From NCBI GenBank assembly GCA_964635845.1, contig CAZWNO010000078.1:1-19735 (forward strand): DNA of 19,735 bases. The letters run 5' to 3'. The position numbers and the translations under genes are program-made. The stretch's first letter is position 1. Each line of letters opens with the position of its first letter. This document shows positions 1 through 8,681 of this stretch, piece after piece. Under the pieces are notes generated by a model. It was given only the letters and a program-made list of their open reading frames with translations. It searched no databases and had not been told where the DNA came from. This DNA comes from SZUA-365 sp964635845 (lineage in GTDB: Bacteria; Bacteroidota; Ignavibacteria; SZUA-365).

Positions 1-62
1 GGGCTCGAACCTAGACTTTCCTGATCCAGAGTCAGGCGTGTTGCCAATTACACCAAGGGGCA
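1..62 (-). tRNA. tRNA-Gln (anticodon CTG), 3' end cut by window edge
   Basis: On the minus strand the 5' acceptor half TGCCCCT starts at 62. It is followed by T-G, a D-arm with GTGT/ACAC stem, a five-pair anticodon stem CCTGA/TCAGG around the loop CTCTGGA, a short variable region AAAGT, and the T-arm start CTAGG-TTCGAGC-CC. The anticodon CTG (complement of plus positions 27-29) reads CAG, so the tRNA carries glutamine. The last bases of the T-stem, the 3' acceptor strand and CCA lie outside the window. The 97 bases between it and the peptidase stop codon hold no gene; they contain a run of eight T (minus strand, 123-116) and a weak six-pair hairpin (136-151), not a convincing terminator. Confidence 0.93.
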
Positions 63-159
63 ATCATTACGTCTACAAGTATACGGAAAGAACTGGATTC
101 AAGGCAAGTGTTTTCAAAAAAAAGACCCCAACACCTTGAAAGTTTTTTCAATCCTTCCC

Positions 160-3100
160 TCACCTCACCACCGCAATCCTGCCCACCTGCTCCGTACTCT
201 CCCCACCCACGGACAGCACGAGCTTGTAGAAATAGACGCCGTTTGCGATGGCGTCGCCGTCCGCGTCGCGGCCGTCCCATGGGATGCGGTTGAAGCCGAT
301 GCGCAGGTCGCCGGCGCCGGCTTCGATCTCGCGGATGAGGCGTCCGGCGACGGTGTAGATTTTCACGCGCGCCTCCTCGGGCGCGTCGGCGCCGATGACG
401 CGGAAGGTGAAGTCGGCGGGACCCGCGGTGGGACTCGGGTACGGGATCAGCTGGTCGACGCGCGCCGTGCGGGAGACGTTGAAGCGCACCTGGTATGGAA
501 TGGTGTCGGCGGCGTTGCCCGTGGCGTCCTTGCCTGAAACGGCGATGAAGTGCAGTCCGTCGGCGAGCGAGGGAGTGAACTCGACACGCACCTTTTCCTC
601 GCCGCTGCCGGGAACGTACCGCACGCGCGCGTCGCTCATCAGCCAGATGCGGCGGCCGTCGAGGAAGAGCTGCACGCTGGAGGTGTCCGTGACGGACAGC
701 GGGGACTGGTCGCGCAGCGAGATTTCGATCATGGGCTCGGGCGAAACGAAGTCGTTGTTCGCGATCTCCACACCGTCGAATGTGACCGAGAGCAGTGGGG
801 ACGTGCCGTCACGTCCCGCGGTGAAACGTTTCGAGAAAACATTGTTCGCGCGATAATACTCGCTTCCTTTCACATCGGCGTCGATGCCGAGTTCGAAACT
901 GCGCTCGCCGCGCAAGCCCGTCGTCGGCAGTTCGAACGCGAGTTCCACGCCCTCGTCGAGCCGGTTCTCGACACGCGGCAGGATGCGGTCGATCGCCACT
1001 CCCGTGCCGGGAACGATGAGACTGACGCCGAGATTCTCCGCCGCCACGCGGCCGCCGTTGTACACGATCGCGCGCACGGTGACGGGCTCGCCCTCGAGCA
1101 CGGAGTCGGGTTCGCTCTCCACGACCTGTGAGGTGATGCCGAGTTCGGGGAAACGCGAGGTGTAGGCCAGCTGCAGGGTGCGCAGCCGCGGGCTCCCCTC
1201 CCCGAGCGGATCGTGCAGCATGGCTTCCACGCGGAGGAAGGCCGAGGGCAGGGGATTGAGCGCGGCGAGGGAAACATCCGATCCCGGAGCGACGGCTCCG
1301 AATTCCGCGAGCAGGGTGTCGGACCCTCCTGTCGATGAGGATTGATCGCGCAGCGCGTGCATGCGGAGATCGACGCGCGATTCCGCGCTGCCGGGCACTC
1401 CGTCCCAGCGCAGCGAGGAGATGCTGTTCGCCGGACCGATGACCGGCGTGACGAGGCGTCCCTCGGTCGCGCGTACGATGAGCGTGTCGCGCGCCGCTGC
1501 GGTGCCGAGCACGAAGTGCTGTTCCCGCGTGGCGGATGGATCGCTCCGCTGTCCGACGAGCACGTAGGAATCGCGGAATCCGACGCTGTCGATGAGCGAG
1601 GCGCCGTAGCGGTGCAGCTCGTTCCTGAGTTCGGGAGAAATGTTCGTGCCGTCGATGGATGACGGCGGATAGCCGTTGGCGTCGTCGCGCACGGCGATCA
1701 TGAGGATATGCGCATCCGGTATTCCGCTGATATACGCCGCCATCTGCGCGGCGATGTGCCGGCCTTCGTAGGTGTCGAAGTTCACGGTGTCGACGATGCG
1801 TCCGTACGCGGGTTCCACCACCGCGAGGTTGAAGCCGCGGCGGTCGGTGCTGACCTGCGCCTCCCCGACGCGCAGCACGGTGTGCTTGAAGGGACCGTTG
1901 AATCCGCCCGAGACCGCCTCGAGGTCCAGCGCGCGCACGCCGAGCCGCACGCCGCCCTCCGGCGCTGCTTCGAGCGCCTCGCTCTGCGTCATGCCGAACT
2001 GCGACGCGTCCGTCTGTGCCCATAGCTCGTCGGCCACGGGCGGGGACCGCAGCGTGAAGCTGCGCGTGGGCGACCATCCTTCCGGACCGCCGCTCGTGCG
2101 GAGCCGCGCGCGCCAGTACCAGACGCCGTCAGGCAGGGGAAGCGGTACGGAAATGCGCGTGAACACCATGCCGAGCGCGGCTGTCGAGCGCTCCACGCCG
2201 CCTGCGAACGAGGCGTCCTGCGCGAATTCTATTTCCGCCTCGGGCGAGAGCGCCGCATCGGGGACGAAGGTGGGATTGGCGAGCAGGAAATCCAGCGCGC
2301 CGGCGTCGCGGCCAATGACCGCGCGGTCGAGCGGGAAAATCTGCGTGATGCCGCGTGGAAGCACGTTCACGGCCAGCACCGCGCTGTTGTTGCTCTCGTC
2401 CTTTTCCCCGATGAGATCGGAGGGATCGACCGTGACGCGAATTTCCGCGCTGCCGTCCACTCCCGAGAAATCGTAGTCCCAGGCAAGCAGCGTGTCGACC
2501 GCGAAAGGCGGAAGCCGGCGCAGCTCGCGATGCGCGACCGCGGTGCCGCGCGATACTTCGAGCAGTACATCGACGCTGTCCTCCATGCAGAGACCGTCGT
2601 TGTGGAGCAGGGTGCGGATCACTGCGCCTGTCTGCTCGACAAGGATTTCCGGCTCGGTACGGATGTCGCCATCCCGGATGGCGAGTTCCGCGCCACGCGC
2701 CAGCGGGACGCGCGTGGCCGGATCGCCCAGCAGCGTCACCTGGTTCGCCGTGTTTATGGCGTTCTGCGAGCCGGCGCCGAAGGCCGCCATGAGTTCGCGC
2801 TTGCCGAGCATCACGATATCGCCGTAGGTGCGGACGCCGCTGTCGAGCAGGGCGCGCATCATGCCGCGGCTGAGCACGTCATCGTAATCGAGAATGCCGA
2901 GTCCGGACGTGCCGAGCGTCGCGATCGCGCCGTTGCGCGGGGATACGACGAAGCGCTCGTTGAGACCCGTTTCGAACGGTTCGGCGTAATGGGCGGTGTT
3001 GCAGGACATCGTAACAAAAAAGATGTACTTGTCCTCATTGTCGAAGATGTCGGGGCGCTCCACCCCCACGTCGATGACACGCGTGCCGCCGTGACCGACG

Positions 3101-5517
3101 AAGAAGAACCAGGAAATCCCCTCGTTGACCTCGTGTATCAACGTGTCGAGGTCGTCGTAACTGACGAAGTCCAGGGTTTTCTTCACGATCAGGCGGGTCT
3201 CGATGCAATGCGGCGTCATCCAGTTCCTGATCAGCTTGCCGACGAAGGGTTTGAGCAGCACATCCTGTTCGAAGGGATTCTCGCCGCCGACGGAAAACAG
3301 GTAGCGGTCGTCCCAGGGCCGCGGGGGCGCGCTCTCATACGCGATGATCTTGTCGATGACCGCATCGGCCTGCGCGGGAGACTCGGCGGGAATGCGCCCC
3401 ACCGCCATCACGGGGGTGACGTCGAACGGCTGCCCGTTGAAGCTGACGTAGTAATTGTCGGTGACGGGATTCCCGTAGGCGGGCACGAAATCGATTCTAT
3501 CCGAGGATTCATTTTTCTGCCGGGCGTCCCAGCTCGCGTCGCCCATGATGAGCAGGAAGCGCGGACGCGGCGGCGGCCAGTTCTCCCACGCATCCCTGAC
3601 GAACGCGCGTATCGCCGCGGGTGATTTGCGGCCGAAATTGTAGGCGGTGTAAATGTCGTCCACATCGGCCACGACGGTGCTGAGGCCGTCCCCCTGCCTG
3701 CGATAGTCCGCGAGCCGCTGCGCCTGCGCGCGAAAATCGCCGTGCGTCACGACGAGATAATCCGCCTGTGTCGTACCCGCGAAGTACTCCGGGATGCGTA
3801 TGCGCCTCACCGACACCGGATCGCGCACGTCGCCTTCCGTGTAGAGGAAATAGCGTCCGCTGCTGTCGAGCGCCATCCGCGCCGCGCCGCCCGCGCGTTC
3901 GATGTTCACGAGCCGGCTGCCGGTGGCGCGGTCATACCCGCGGATTTCGCCGCTGTTTTCGGATATGCTGATCCGGTATTCCGCCGGAGGCATGCTTCCC
4001 GCGAAGCGCGAGGACGCGTCGATCCGCAGCGGTGCGGCGGCGTTTGCGAGATCCGCGGCATGATGCAGCTCCGCCCAGTCGACGTAGAAGCGCTCGATGC
4101 TGCAGGCGGGATTTTCCGGGGGACAGGGCACGAGGCCGACATTCGTGATCGCCAGCTCGTTGCCTTCGGCGAGGAGCAGTCCCGACTGGATCTCCCACTC
4201 CGGGGTGACGGTCTCGTAGGGACTGATGCGCTGCTCCCCGATCGTGACGCCGTTGATCGCGGCGCGCAGCAGGCTCGTGTCCCGTGAGGCTCCGCGTGCA
4301 CGCACCCGCAGCAGACCGCCGCGCGACGCAGGAGCCTGGAGGGAAAAGCGTGCGCGTATGCTGTCCTGCTTCTGCGGGCCGTCGCGCTTGAGCAGGTATC
4401 CCCACATCCATGTTTCCCCTTCGACGCGGTCGCTGACGAGCATGTCCGAATACTCGGAGTCCCCGCGGTGATATTCGTGATCCTCCTCCAGGTGCAGCAG
4501 CATGGGAAACTCGGCCACGGGCACGGCCGCCGGATGCGATGCCGGCGCGGCGTCCTTCTCCAGCCAGCGCCGTCCCGGCGCGCCGTTCCACGAGAGCAGG
4601 AACACATTCTCGTCGCTCCATTCATCGAGATACTCGCCGTTCTCCCCCGTCTTTCGCGGAGCGAAGAACAGCATCGCATCGCCGGCGTCGAAGCTGCCGT
4701 CGGCCGTGCCGCTGAGTTCGAGCGGAATGTCCTCGCCCATCAGCGTAAGACGGAACAGGGCCGGATCGATGCCCGCGGGATTGAGGCCCGCCGCGATCGC
4801 GTCCTCGTAGGTGAGGCGGTACATCCCTTCTTCCCGCGTCGCGATGCGCAGCAGTTCCTCTCCCGCCGTGGCGCCCGGCAACCGCGCGGCACTCTTCTCC
4901 AATGGAAACGCAGGCTGAATCCACTGCGCGGCATCGCCGGCATTGACGAGTCCGGCCGCGGGAGGTTCCACAGCCCCGGTTCCTGCCGTCCCCGCGGCTG
5001 CGGCTCCGCGGATGCGGATGTCGATCACGCAGCTTCGCAGCCAGTGCAACCGTCCGCCCGCGGCGTCGAAGCGCGCGGGGAGGATGCGGATGCCGCCGAT
5101 GCGGAGTCCCTCCCGCGTCGTGACCGGGAGTATTTCGGTGTATCCTGTCCGTTTTTCCGCTTCCACCTTTCCCCCGAACGGCGCGAGATCCGCGCTGAAC
5201 GATTCCTCCCGCGGCAGGCCGACACTCACAGTGATCTCTCCCTCCGCCGGCAATCCGAACTGCAGCACGCGGATGGGGAGAGCCGGGAGTCCCGTCTCCA
5301 CGAGCGTTTCGTACCCCGGAATCAGGACCTTCCCATAGGGCGGGATGTCCGCCGTTCCGGGCATGCGCAGCACCCGCGGTTCGGCATTCGTGATGGTCAC
5401 GCGCCAGTGTCCCGCATCGATGCGTTCGATGCGCAGCGGTTCCGCCCCCTCGCGCTGGGCGAGTGCTGTGGTGCAGATGAGGATCGAGAGAATGCCGGTC
5501 AGCAGGATTTTCAGCAT
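160..5517 (-). CDS. Gingipain-type C25 cysteine peptidase, PorU2-like putative type IX secretion sortase
   Basis: 1785 residues. The open frame runs upstream to 6147, but that part overlaps the glycosyltransferase in another frame. The ATG at 5517 begins a clear signal peptide (MLKILLTGILSILICTTALA, then Q). The C25 (gingipain) domain spans about residues 587-940. His809 lies in VGHGG and Cys839 in MSCNTAHY, which fits the family's catalytic His/Cys pair about 30 residues apart. The domain closes with the usual LLGDPA motif. After it come CARDB/Ig-like beta domains (about 950-1690), and the last 96 residues (1690-1785, from LIPYPSPTAG) form a FlgD/T9SS type A sorting domain with GVYFYKL. C25 proteins of this kind in the phylum act at the outer membrane, cleaving sorting domains and attaching cargo (PorU) or as PorU2 paralogues. 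The PorU2 assignment is inference; a secreted gingipain-like protease is the alternative. No clear Shine-Dalgarno site. It follows the glycosyltransferase by 73 bp. Confidence 0.85.
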   Translation of the reverse strand: MLKILLTGILSILICTTALAQREGAEPLRIERIDAGHWRVTITNAEPRVLRMPGTADIPPYGKVLIPGYETLVETGLPALPIRVLQFGLPAEGEITVSVGLPREESFSADLAPFGGKVEAEKRTGYTEILPVTTREGLRIGGIRILPARFDAAGGRLHWLRSCVIDIRIRGAAAAGTAGTGAVEPPAAGLVNAGDAAQWIQPAFPLEKSAARLPGATAGEELLRIATREEGMYRLTYEDAIAAGLNPAGIDPALFRLTLMGEDIPLELSGTADGSFDAGDAMLFFAPRKTGENGEYLDEWSDENVFLLSWNGAPGRRWLEKDAAPASHPAAVPVAEFPMLLHLEEDHEYHRGDSEYSDMLVSDRVEGETWMWGYLLKRDGPQKQDSIRARFSLQAPASRGGLLRVRARGASRDTSLLRAAINGVTIGEQRISPYETVTPEWEIQSGLLLAEGNELAITNVGLVPCPPENPACSIERFYVDWAELHHAADLANAAAPLRIDASSRFAGSMPPAEYRISISENSGEIRGYDRATGSRLVNIERAGGAARMALDSSGRYFLYTEGDVRDPVSVRRIRIPEYFAGTTQADYLVVTHGDFRAQAQRLADYRRQGDGLSTVVADVDDIYTAYNFGRKSPAAIRAFVRDAWENWPPPRPRFLLIMGDASWDARQKNESSDRIDFVPAYGNPVTDNYYVSFNGQPFDVTPVMAVGRIPAESPAQADAVIDKIIAYESAPPRPWDDRYLFSVGGENPFEQDVLLKPFVGKLIRNWMTPHCIETRLIVKKTLDFVSYDDLDTLIHEVNEGISWFFFVGHGGTRVIDVGVERPDIFDNEDKYIFFVTMSCNTAHYAEPFETGLNERFVVSPRNGAIATLGTSGLGILDYDDVLSRGMMRALLDSGVRTYGDIVMLGKRELMAAFGAGSQNAINTANQVTLLGDPATRVPLARGAELAIRDGDIRTEPEILVEQTGAVIRTLLHNDGLCMEDSVDVLLEVSRGTAVAHRELRRLPPFAVDTLLAWDYDFSGVDGSAEIRVTVDPSDLIGEKDESNNSAVLAVNVLPRGITQIFPLDRAVIGRDAGALDFLLANPTFVPDAALSPEAEIEFAQDASFAGGVERSTAALGMVFTRISVPLPLPDGVWYWRARLRTSGGPEGWSPTRSFTLRSPPVADELWAQTDASQFGMTQSEALEAAPEGGVRLGVRALDLEAVSGGFNGPFKHTVLRVGEAQVSTDRRGFNLAVVEPAYGRIVDTVNFDTYEGRHIAAQMAAYISGIPDAHILMIAVRDDANGYPPSSIDGTNISPELRNELHRYGASLIDSVGFRDSYVLVGQRSDPSATREQHFVLGTAAARDTLIVRATEGRLVTPVIGPANSISSLRWDGVPGSAESRVDLRMHALRDQSSSTGGSDTLLAEFGAVAPGSDVSLAALNPLPSAFLRVEAMLHDPLGEGSPRLRTLQLAYTSRFPELGITSQVVESEPDSVLEGEPVTVRAIVYNGGRVAAENLGVSLIVPGTGVAIDRILPRVENRLDEGVELAFELPTTGLRGERSFELGIDADVKGSEYYRANNVFSKRFTAGRDGTSPLLSVTFDGVEIANNDFVSPEPMIEISLRDQSPLSVTDTSSVQLFLDGRRIWLMSDARVRYVPGSGEEKVRVEFTPSLADGLHFIAVSGKDATGNAADTIPYQVRFNVSRTARVDQLIPYPSPTAGPADFTFRVIGADAPEEARVKIYTVAGRLIREIEAGAGDLRIGFNRIPWDGRDADGDAIANGVYFYKLVLSVGGESTEQVGRIAVVR

Positions 5518-5590
5518 GGGCTCAGGGATTCCACTGAAGGAGCGTGGTTGGAGCAGAGACACATCGGCCTTGGTCAATGTTGCACGGGTG

Positions 5591-6793
5591 TCAGCGAAGG
5601 TGCTGCAGAATATCGAGATAATTCCGGGCCAGTGTGTCAAGATCGTAATTCTCGCGCACATATTGCGAGGCATTTTCGCCGTACCGTGAGCGCTGCGCGG
5701 GATCGGCCGCGAGGCGGCGCAGGGCGTCCGCCAGCGCCCGGGCATCGCCCGGCTGAATCGCGATACCGGCATCCGCCGCCTCGAGAATCGCGCGCGCCTG
5801 GCCGTCCACGCCCAGCACCATCGGAATTCCGCTGCCCATGATCTCGAACATCTTCGAAGGTATGACCGTGCGGAACAACGCCGTGTCGCGCAGCAGCACC
5901 AGCGCGACATCGAGTTCCGCGAGCATCCCGGCGATCGTCTCCCGCGGCTGACGATCGATGAACGTGACGTTGGGCATGCCCGCGGCCTGCCGCTTGAGGT
6001 CCTCCTTCCGCGCCCCTTCCCCGACGAAAATGAAATGCATGTTCGTCTCCGCGAGCATGCGCGCGGCTTCGAGAGCAGTTTCGAGTCCGTGTGCCATGCC
6101 GTGCGTGCCGACGTAGCCGACCAGGAAGTTGTCGCGCCACGCCGCAAAATGCCGCCGCTCCCCTTCGCGCGGATGGAAGAGCGCGGCGCTGAGTCCGTTG
6201 GGCACGACGCCGATGCGCGCGGCCCGAATTCCCGTCGACTCGATATGCGCGCGGAAGGCAGGGCTGACGATCACGATCCCCTGCGCGGCGCGGTACATGT
6301 AGCGTTCGATGCCGCGCAGCAGGCGCATCACGAAGCCGCCCGCGCCGACTTCCACCGCCGCGAGCGAATCCGGCCAGAGGTCGCGCACCTCGAGGCAGAG
6401 GGGTGCGCGCTTGAGACGCCGGACCGCCGTGCCCGCGAGTCCGGCGAAGAACTGCGGCGTGCTGGCGATACAAACATCCACATCCTTTATTCCCCGCGCA
6501 CCCAGCACCGCGGTGATGCCGAAGGAGACATAGTTGAGCGCGCGCCGCAGCGTGCCGCTGTTCGGCGTGACATACACCCACATGCGGTGCACCTCGATGC
6601 CGTCTACCGTCTCGCGCCGCCGCCATTGCCGCCGGTAGCCCGGGTACACGACGCCCGTCGGGTGGTTCGGCACGCCGCAGAGCACCGTCACACGGTGTCC
6701 CGCCGCGACCCAGCGCCGGCTGAACTCATACGCCCGCGCCGCCGGCGCCCCCATCTCCGGCGGGAAGTACTGGCAGATGTAGAGAATATGCAT
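5591..6793 (-). CDS. GT4-family glycosyltransferase (WbuB/WcaI-like)
   Basis: 400 residues with the two Rossmann-like lobes of GT-B enzymes. The N-terminus (YICQYFPPEMGAPAAR, residues 5-20, and a CGVPNHPTG stretch near 39-47) is typical of the WbuB-like acceptor-binding lobe. EVRDLWPDS (135-143) marks the inner end of that lobe. The C-terminal nucleotide-sugar lobe shows VPNGL (197-201), VGYVGTHG (225-232), FVGEG (256-260) and PSKMFEIMGSGIP (312-324), with the conserved Glu that contacts the donor, plus a second Glu near 338. Proteins of this family transfer an amino- or deoxy-sugar from a nucleotide donor in O-antigen or exopolysaccharide assembly at the cytoplasmic membrane. Donor and acceptor cannot be told from sequence. 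ATG at 6793 starts the canonical N-terminus. It lies just upstream of the C25 peptidase gene on the same strand, and co-transcription is plausible. Confidence 0.88.
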   Translation of the reverse strand: MHILYICQYFPPEMGAPAARAYEFSRRWVAAGHRVTVLCGVPNHPTGVVYPGYRRQWRRRETVDGIEVHRMWVYVTPNSGTLRRALNYVSFGITAVLGARGIKDVDVCIASTPQFFAGLAGTAVRRLKRAPLCLEVRDLWPDSLAAVEVGAGGFVMRLLRGIERYMYRAAQGIVIVSPAFRAHIESTGIRAARIGVVPNGLSAALFHPREGERRHFAAWRDNFLVGYVGTHGMAHGLETALEAARMLAETNMHFIFVGEGARKEDLKRQAAGMPNVTFIDRQPRETIAGMLAELDVALVLLRDTALFRTVIPSKMFEIMGSGIPMVLGVDGQARAILEAADAGIAIQPGDARALADALRRLAADPAQRSRYGENASQYVRENYDLDTLARNYLDILQHLR

Positions 6794-6916
6794 GGGGCTC
6801 TGTAAGTCCTTTAATGGCTATGAGTTACGGGGACGCCTACCCGCTTTCACCGTAATTGCACCGTAGCCGGAAAGAATCGAGCCCTAGGCGCACTTCCCGA
6901 AAAACCCGCAAGCGGA

Positions 6917-7162
6917 TCATTCCGTTACAGGAGCAGGGCTGAGGGAAGCTTCAATATACTGTGCACTGCCGAGCGGGACAACGAACGCTTCGTGCAGCTT
7001 GAAACCAATATCTGCCCTGCTCCGCATGAAGGACCTGTGAGTCGGTGTTTCGTTACGTCGTGAATGCATCGCCGGATAATACTTGACAATCGTATCCGGA
7101 ACAGTTAGGTTGCCAGCAACGATCAGAAGGAGCCGAGTTTTGGAGGAATCAACGAATAGTCC
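6917..7162 (-). pseudogene. Possible remnant reading frame, unknown product
   Basis: On the minus strand 81 codons stay open from after a TAA (7163-7165) to a TGA at 6917-6919. The translation has protein-like composition (for example LLLIVAGNLTVPDTIVKYYP and FKLHEAFVVPLGSAQYIE). The only ATG leaves 49 residues, no Shine-Dalgarno site is visible, and no family is recognised. It may be the 3' remnant of a lost gene or a chance open frame antisense to the region 5' of the next gene. Confidence 0.2.
7083..7111 (+). promoter_or_regulatory. Candidate sigma-70-like promoter
   Basis: A perfect -35 box TTGACA (7083-7088) is followed after 17 bp by TAGGTT (7106-7111), a poor -10 box (three of six). 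It would give a leader of about 200 nt before the GTG at 7323. Only the -35 box and the spacing support it. Confidence 0.25.
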
Positions 7163-7322
7163 TTATGGAGGCAAGGAGCCGCTCGGTCACTCAGCCGTAG
7201 CTGTGCCACACGGTTCTACGTGGGGAAGAGTGGGATTCGTCGAAATGGATCGCGGTACTTTACCTCACAGACGGCATGAAACAACTCCGGGCTCAGGTTC
7301 TGATCTCCGTAGTGGAAGCGGT

Positions 7323-8543
7323 GTGAGCAATTTGAAGTCGTTCATTTGGCTCATCCAGCTATCTATCCTATTATTTCTCACCCCTTCCACATCAAGTTCA
7401 ACAATCACTTCATCGTCGAGCGTGGATTCACTCATCGTGGTTGGGTGCAATTACTCCACGGCGGGCCATCCACAAATACTCCTATCGTGGAGTTCACCCG
7501 CAATTGCCGACTGGACAAATACAACCATCGAACGTGCAAAGGCGGATTCGATCTGGCAGGCAATTGCCATCCGTCCTGCCGGAGTAAACTGTCTGCTTGA
7601 CCAGGACGTAGAATGGGCGCTCGACTATCGTTATCGGATTGTCAGCACATCGGCGGGTGGGACCGATACTGTCTCCTACAGCGCCCCTGTGTCAGCCGAC
7701 GAGGTGGCATTTCTCGATCTACACGATTACTTCCTCCCGCGTCGGTGGCGAACTCATGTGTACCTCGTCGACGAGGTGAGAATGGCCGGTCACAATCTGT
7801 TGTACTACGCTCACGTCATCCAGTACAGGTTTGTCGCGGAGCAACAAAATGAAAGCGGTGGCAACGAAGAGATCTATGAAGTCGTGAGACGAACAAATCA
7901 AGATGAACCGGACACGTCGTATGTCCGATTCATCACCGAATTCACAAATCGGGTTCTGTTTTATAGCGATACTATTCTGACGCAGTACGCTGTCCCTTCG
8001 ATCTGGGAACTGCGCTCTGTCGCGACTCCGTCATGGCATTCGGTTCCGGATTCAATCCGATTCCTGCCCCTTCATGACATACAAATGGTAACCCCGGACT
8101 CCCTTGAACTGATTTTCTCCGTGCACGGCGTGCGGCGTTCGAGTAACTTCGTGTTTCGAAGGGACTTTGGTCTGATCGAGGGCTACATCGACGATTCTGG
8201 CCCCCTCAATCAAACCCAGAGGCACGACTTCACTATACAGCTACAGTCACCACTTGGTACGCAGAAACCTGACGATGCTCCACACGTGGAGCATCCGGTC
8301 CTCTGGCCGAATCCAGCCCGCACGGGTAGTGTTGTGAATGTGTCTCTCCCTGCGGACGTAACCGGCTCCGTCACACTCGCCATTCATGATCTGTTGGGAA
8401 GGGAGATTTTACGGAAAGGCATGCTGAAGGTGTCAGGGACAACTGCAGGTACGGTTGAGACGGATGGAATGTGCCCCGGTATATACGTCCTGACGGTCCA
8501 GAGTGTGGCCTCTATCCATCATGGGATTTTACTTGTGCAGTGA
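7323..8543 (+). CDS. Exported protein with FnIII-like domain and T9SS type A sorting domain
   Basis: 406 residues from a GTG start at 7323. I chose it because the signal peptide (NLKSFIWLIQLSILLFLTPS) begins right behind it and GGAAG lies 4 nt upstream (7314-7318). An in-frame ATG near 7244 would add about 26 polar residues before the signal. A fibronectin-III-like segment follows (around residues 40-115: ILLSWSSP, YRYRIVS, APVSA), then a middle region of unknown fold. Residues 325-406 form a T9SS C-terminal domain: PNPARTG, then VTLAIHDLLGREI, then GIYVLTV. By family knowledge such proteins cross the outer membrane by T9SS and are anchored or released after removal of that domain. The specific role is unknown. 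Partial repeat copy C1 begins 38 bp after the stop. Confidence 0.75.
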   Translation: MSNLKSFIWLIQLSILLFLTPSTSSSTITSSSSVDSLIVVGCNYSTAGHPQILLSWSSPAIADWTNTTIERAKADSIWQAIAIRPAGVNCLLDQDVEWALDYRYRIVSTSAGGTDTVSYSAPVSADEVAFLDLHDYFLPRRWRTHVYLVDEVRMAGHNLLYYAHVIQYRFVAEQQNESGGNEEIYEVVRRTNQDEPDTSYVRFITEFTNRVLFYSDTILTQYAVPSIWELRSVATPSWHSVPDSIRFLPLHDIQMVTPDSLELIFSVHGVRRSSNFVFRRDFGLIEGYIDDSGPLNQTQRHDFTIQLQSPLGTQKPDDAPHVEHPVLWPNPARTGSVVNVSLPADVTGSVTLAIHDLLGREILRKGMLKVSGTTAGTVETDGMCPGIYVLTVQSVASIHHGILLVQ

Positions 8544-8581
8544 CGGCATCGCACGCACATACGGGGAGGAGGAGTTTCATC

Positions 8582-8628
8582 AGCCATCCGAAAAGTGTTG
8601 CATTGTTGCATGCAATTTCGAGTGTGTG
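8582..8628 (+). repeat. Intergenic repeat, copy C1 (3' core only)
   Basis: The 37-bp core (8592-8628, starting AAAGTGTTGCATTGTTGC) matches copy C2 at 34 of 37 positions and copy C3 at 33 of 37. It includes a perfect 10-bp palindrome TTGCATGCAA. The 5' half seen in C2 and C3 is missing or diverged here. It lies between the FnIII protein gene and the next plus-strand gene, 53 bp before that gene's start. Confidence 0.75.
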
Positions 8629-8681
8629 TACGCATGCGTCAATACGTGGAACATTTTGTATCATTGATGTATCTTTCGACC

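Larger units (their letters stand above)
6794..7322. other. Intergenic region between divergent genes, no confident gene
   Basis: This 529-bp stretch separates the glycosyltransferase start from the plus-strand T9SS cargo gene. The plus frame of the cargo gene is open back to 7077, but those 82 codons precede a better start and look unlike a signal-peptide protein. A minus-strand frame (6917-7162) is also open; see separate entry. No RNA gene or strong hairpin was seen. Confidence 0.5.

Noticed and set aside
111..152. Rho-independent terminator after the peptidase gene
   Set aside because: The six-pair AT-rich hairpin is about 12 nt away from the T-run and is too weak.
1342..5841. Long plus-strand open frames opposite the peptidase gene
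   Set aside because: They are antisense shadows caused by high GC; translations are Arg/Ala/Gly-rich and without domain signals.
5518..6147. Upstream extension of the C25 peptidase frame
   Set aside because: It overlaps the glycosyltransferase gene in another frame; the signal peptide at 5517 marks the real start.
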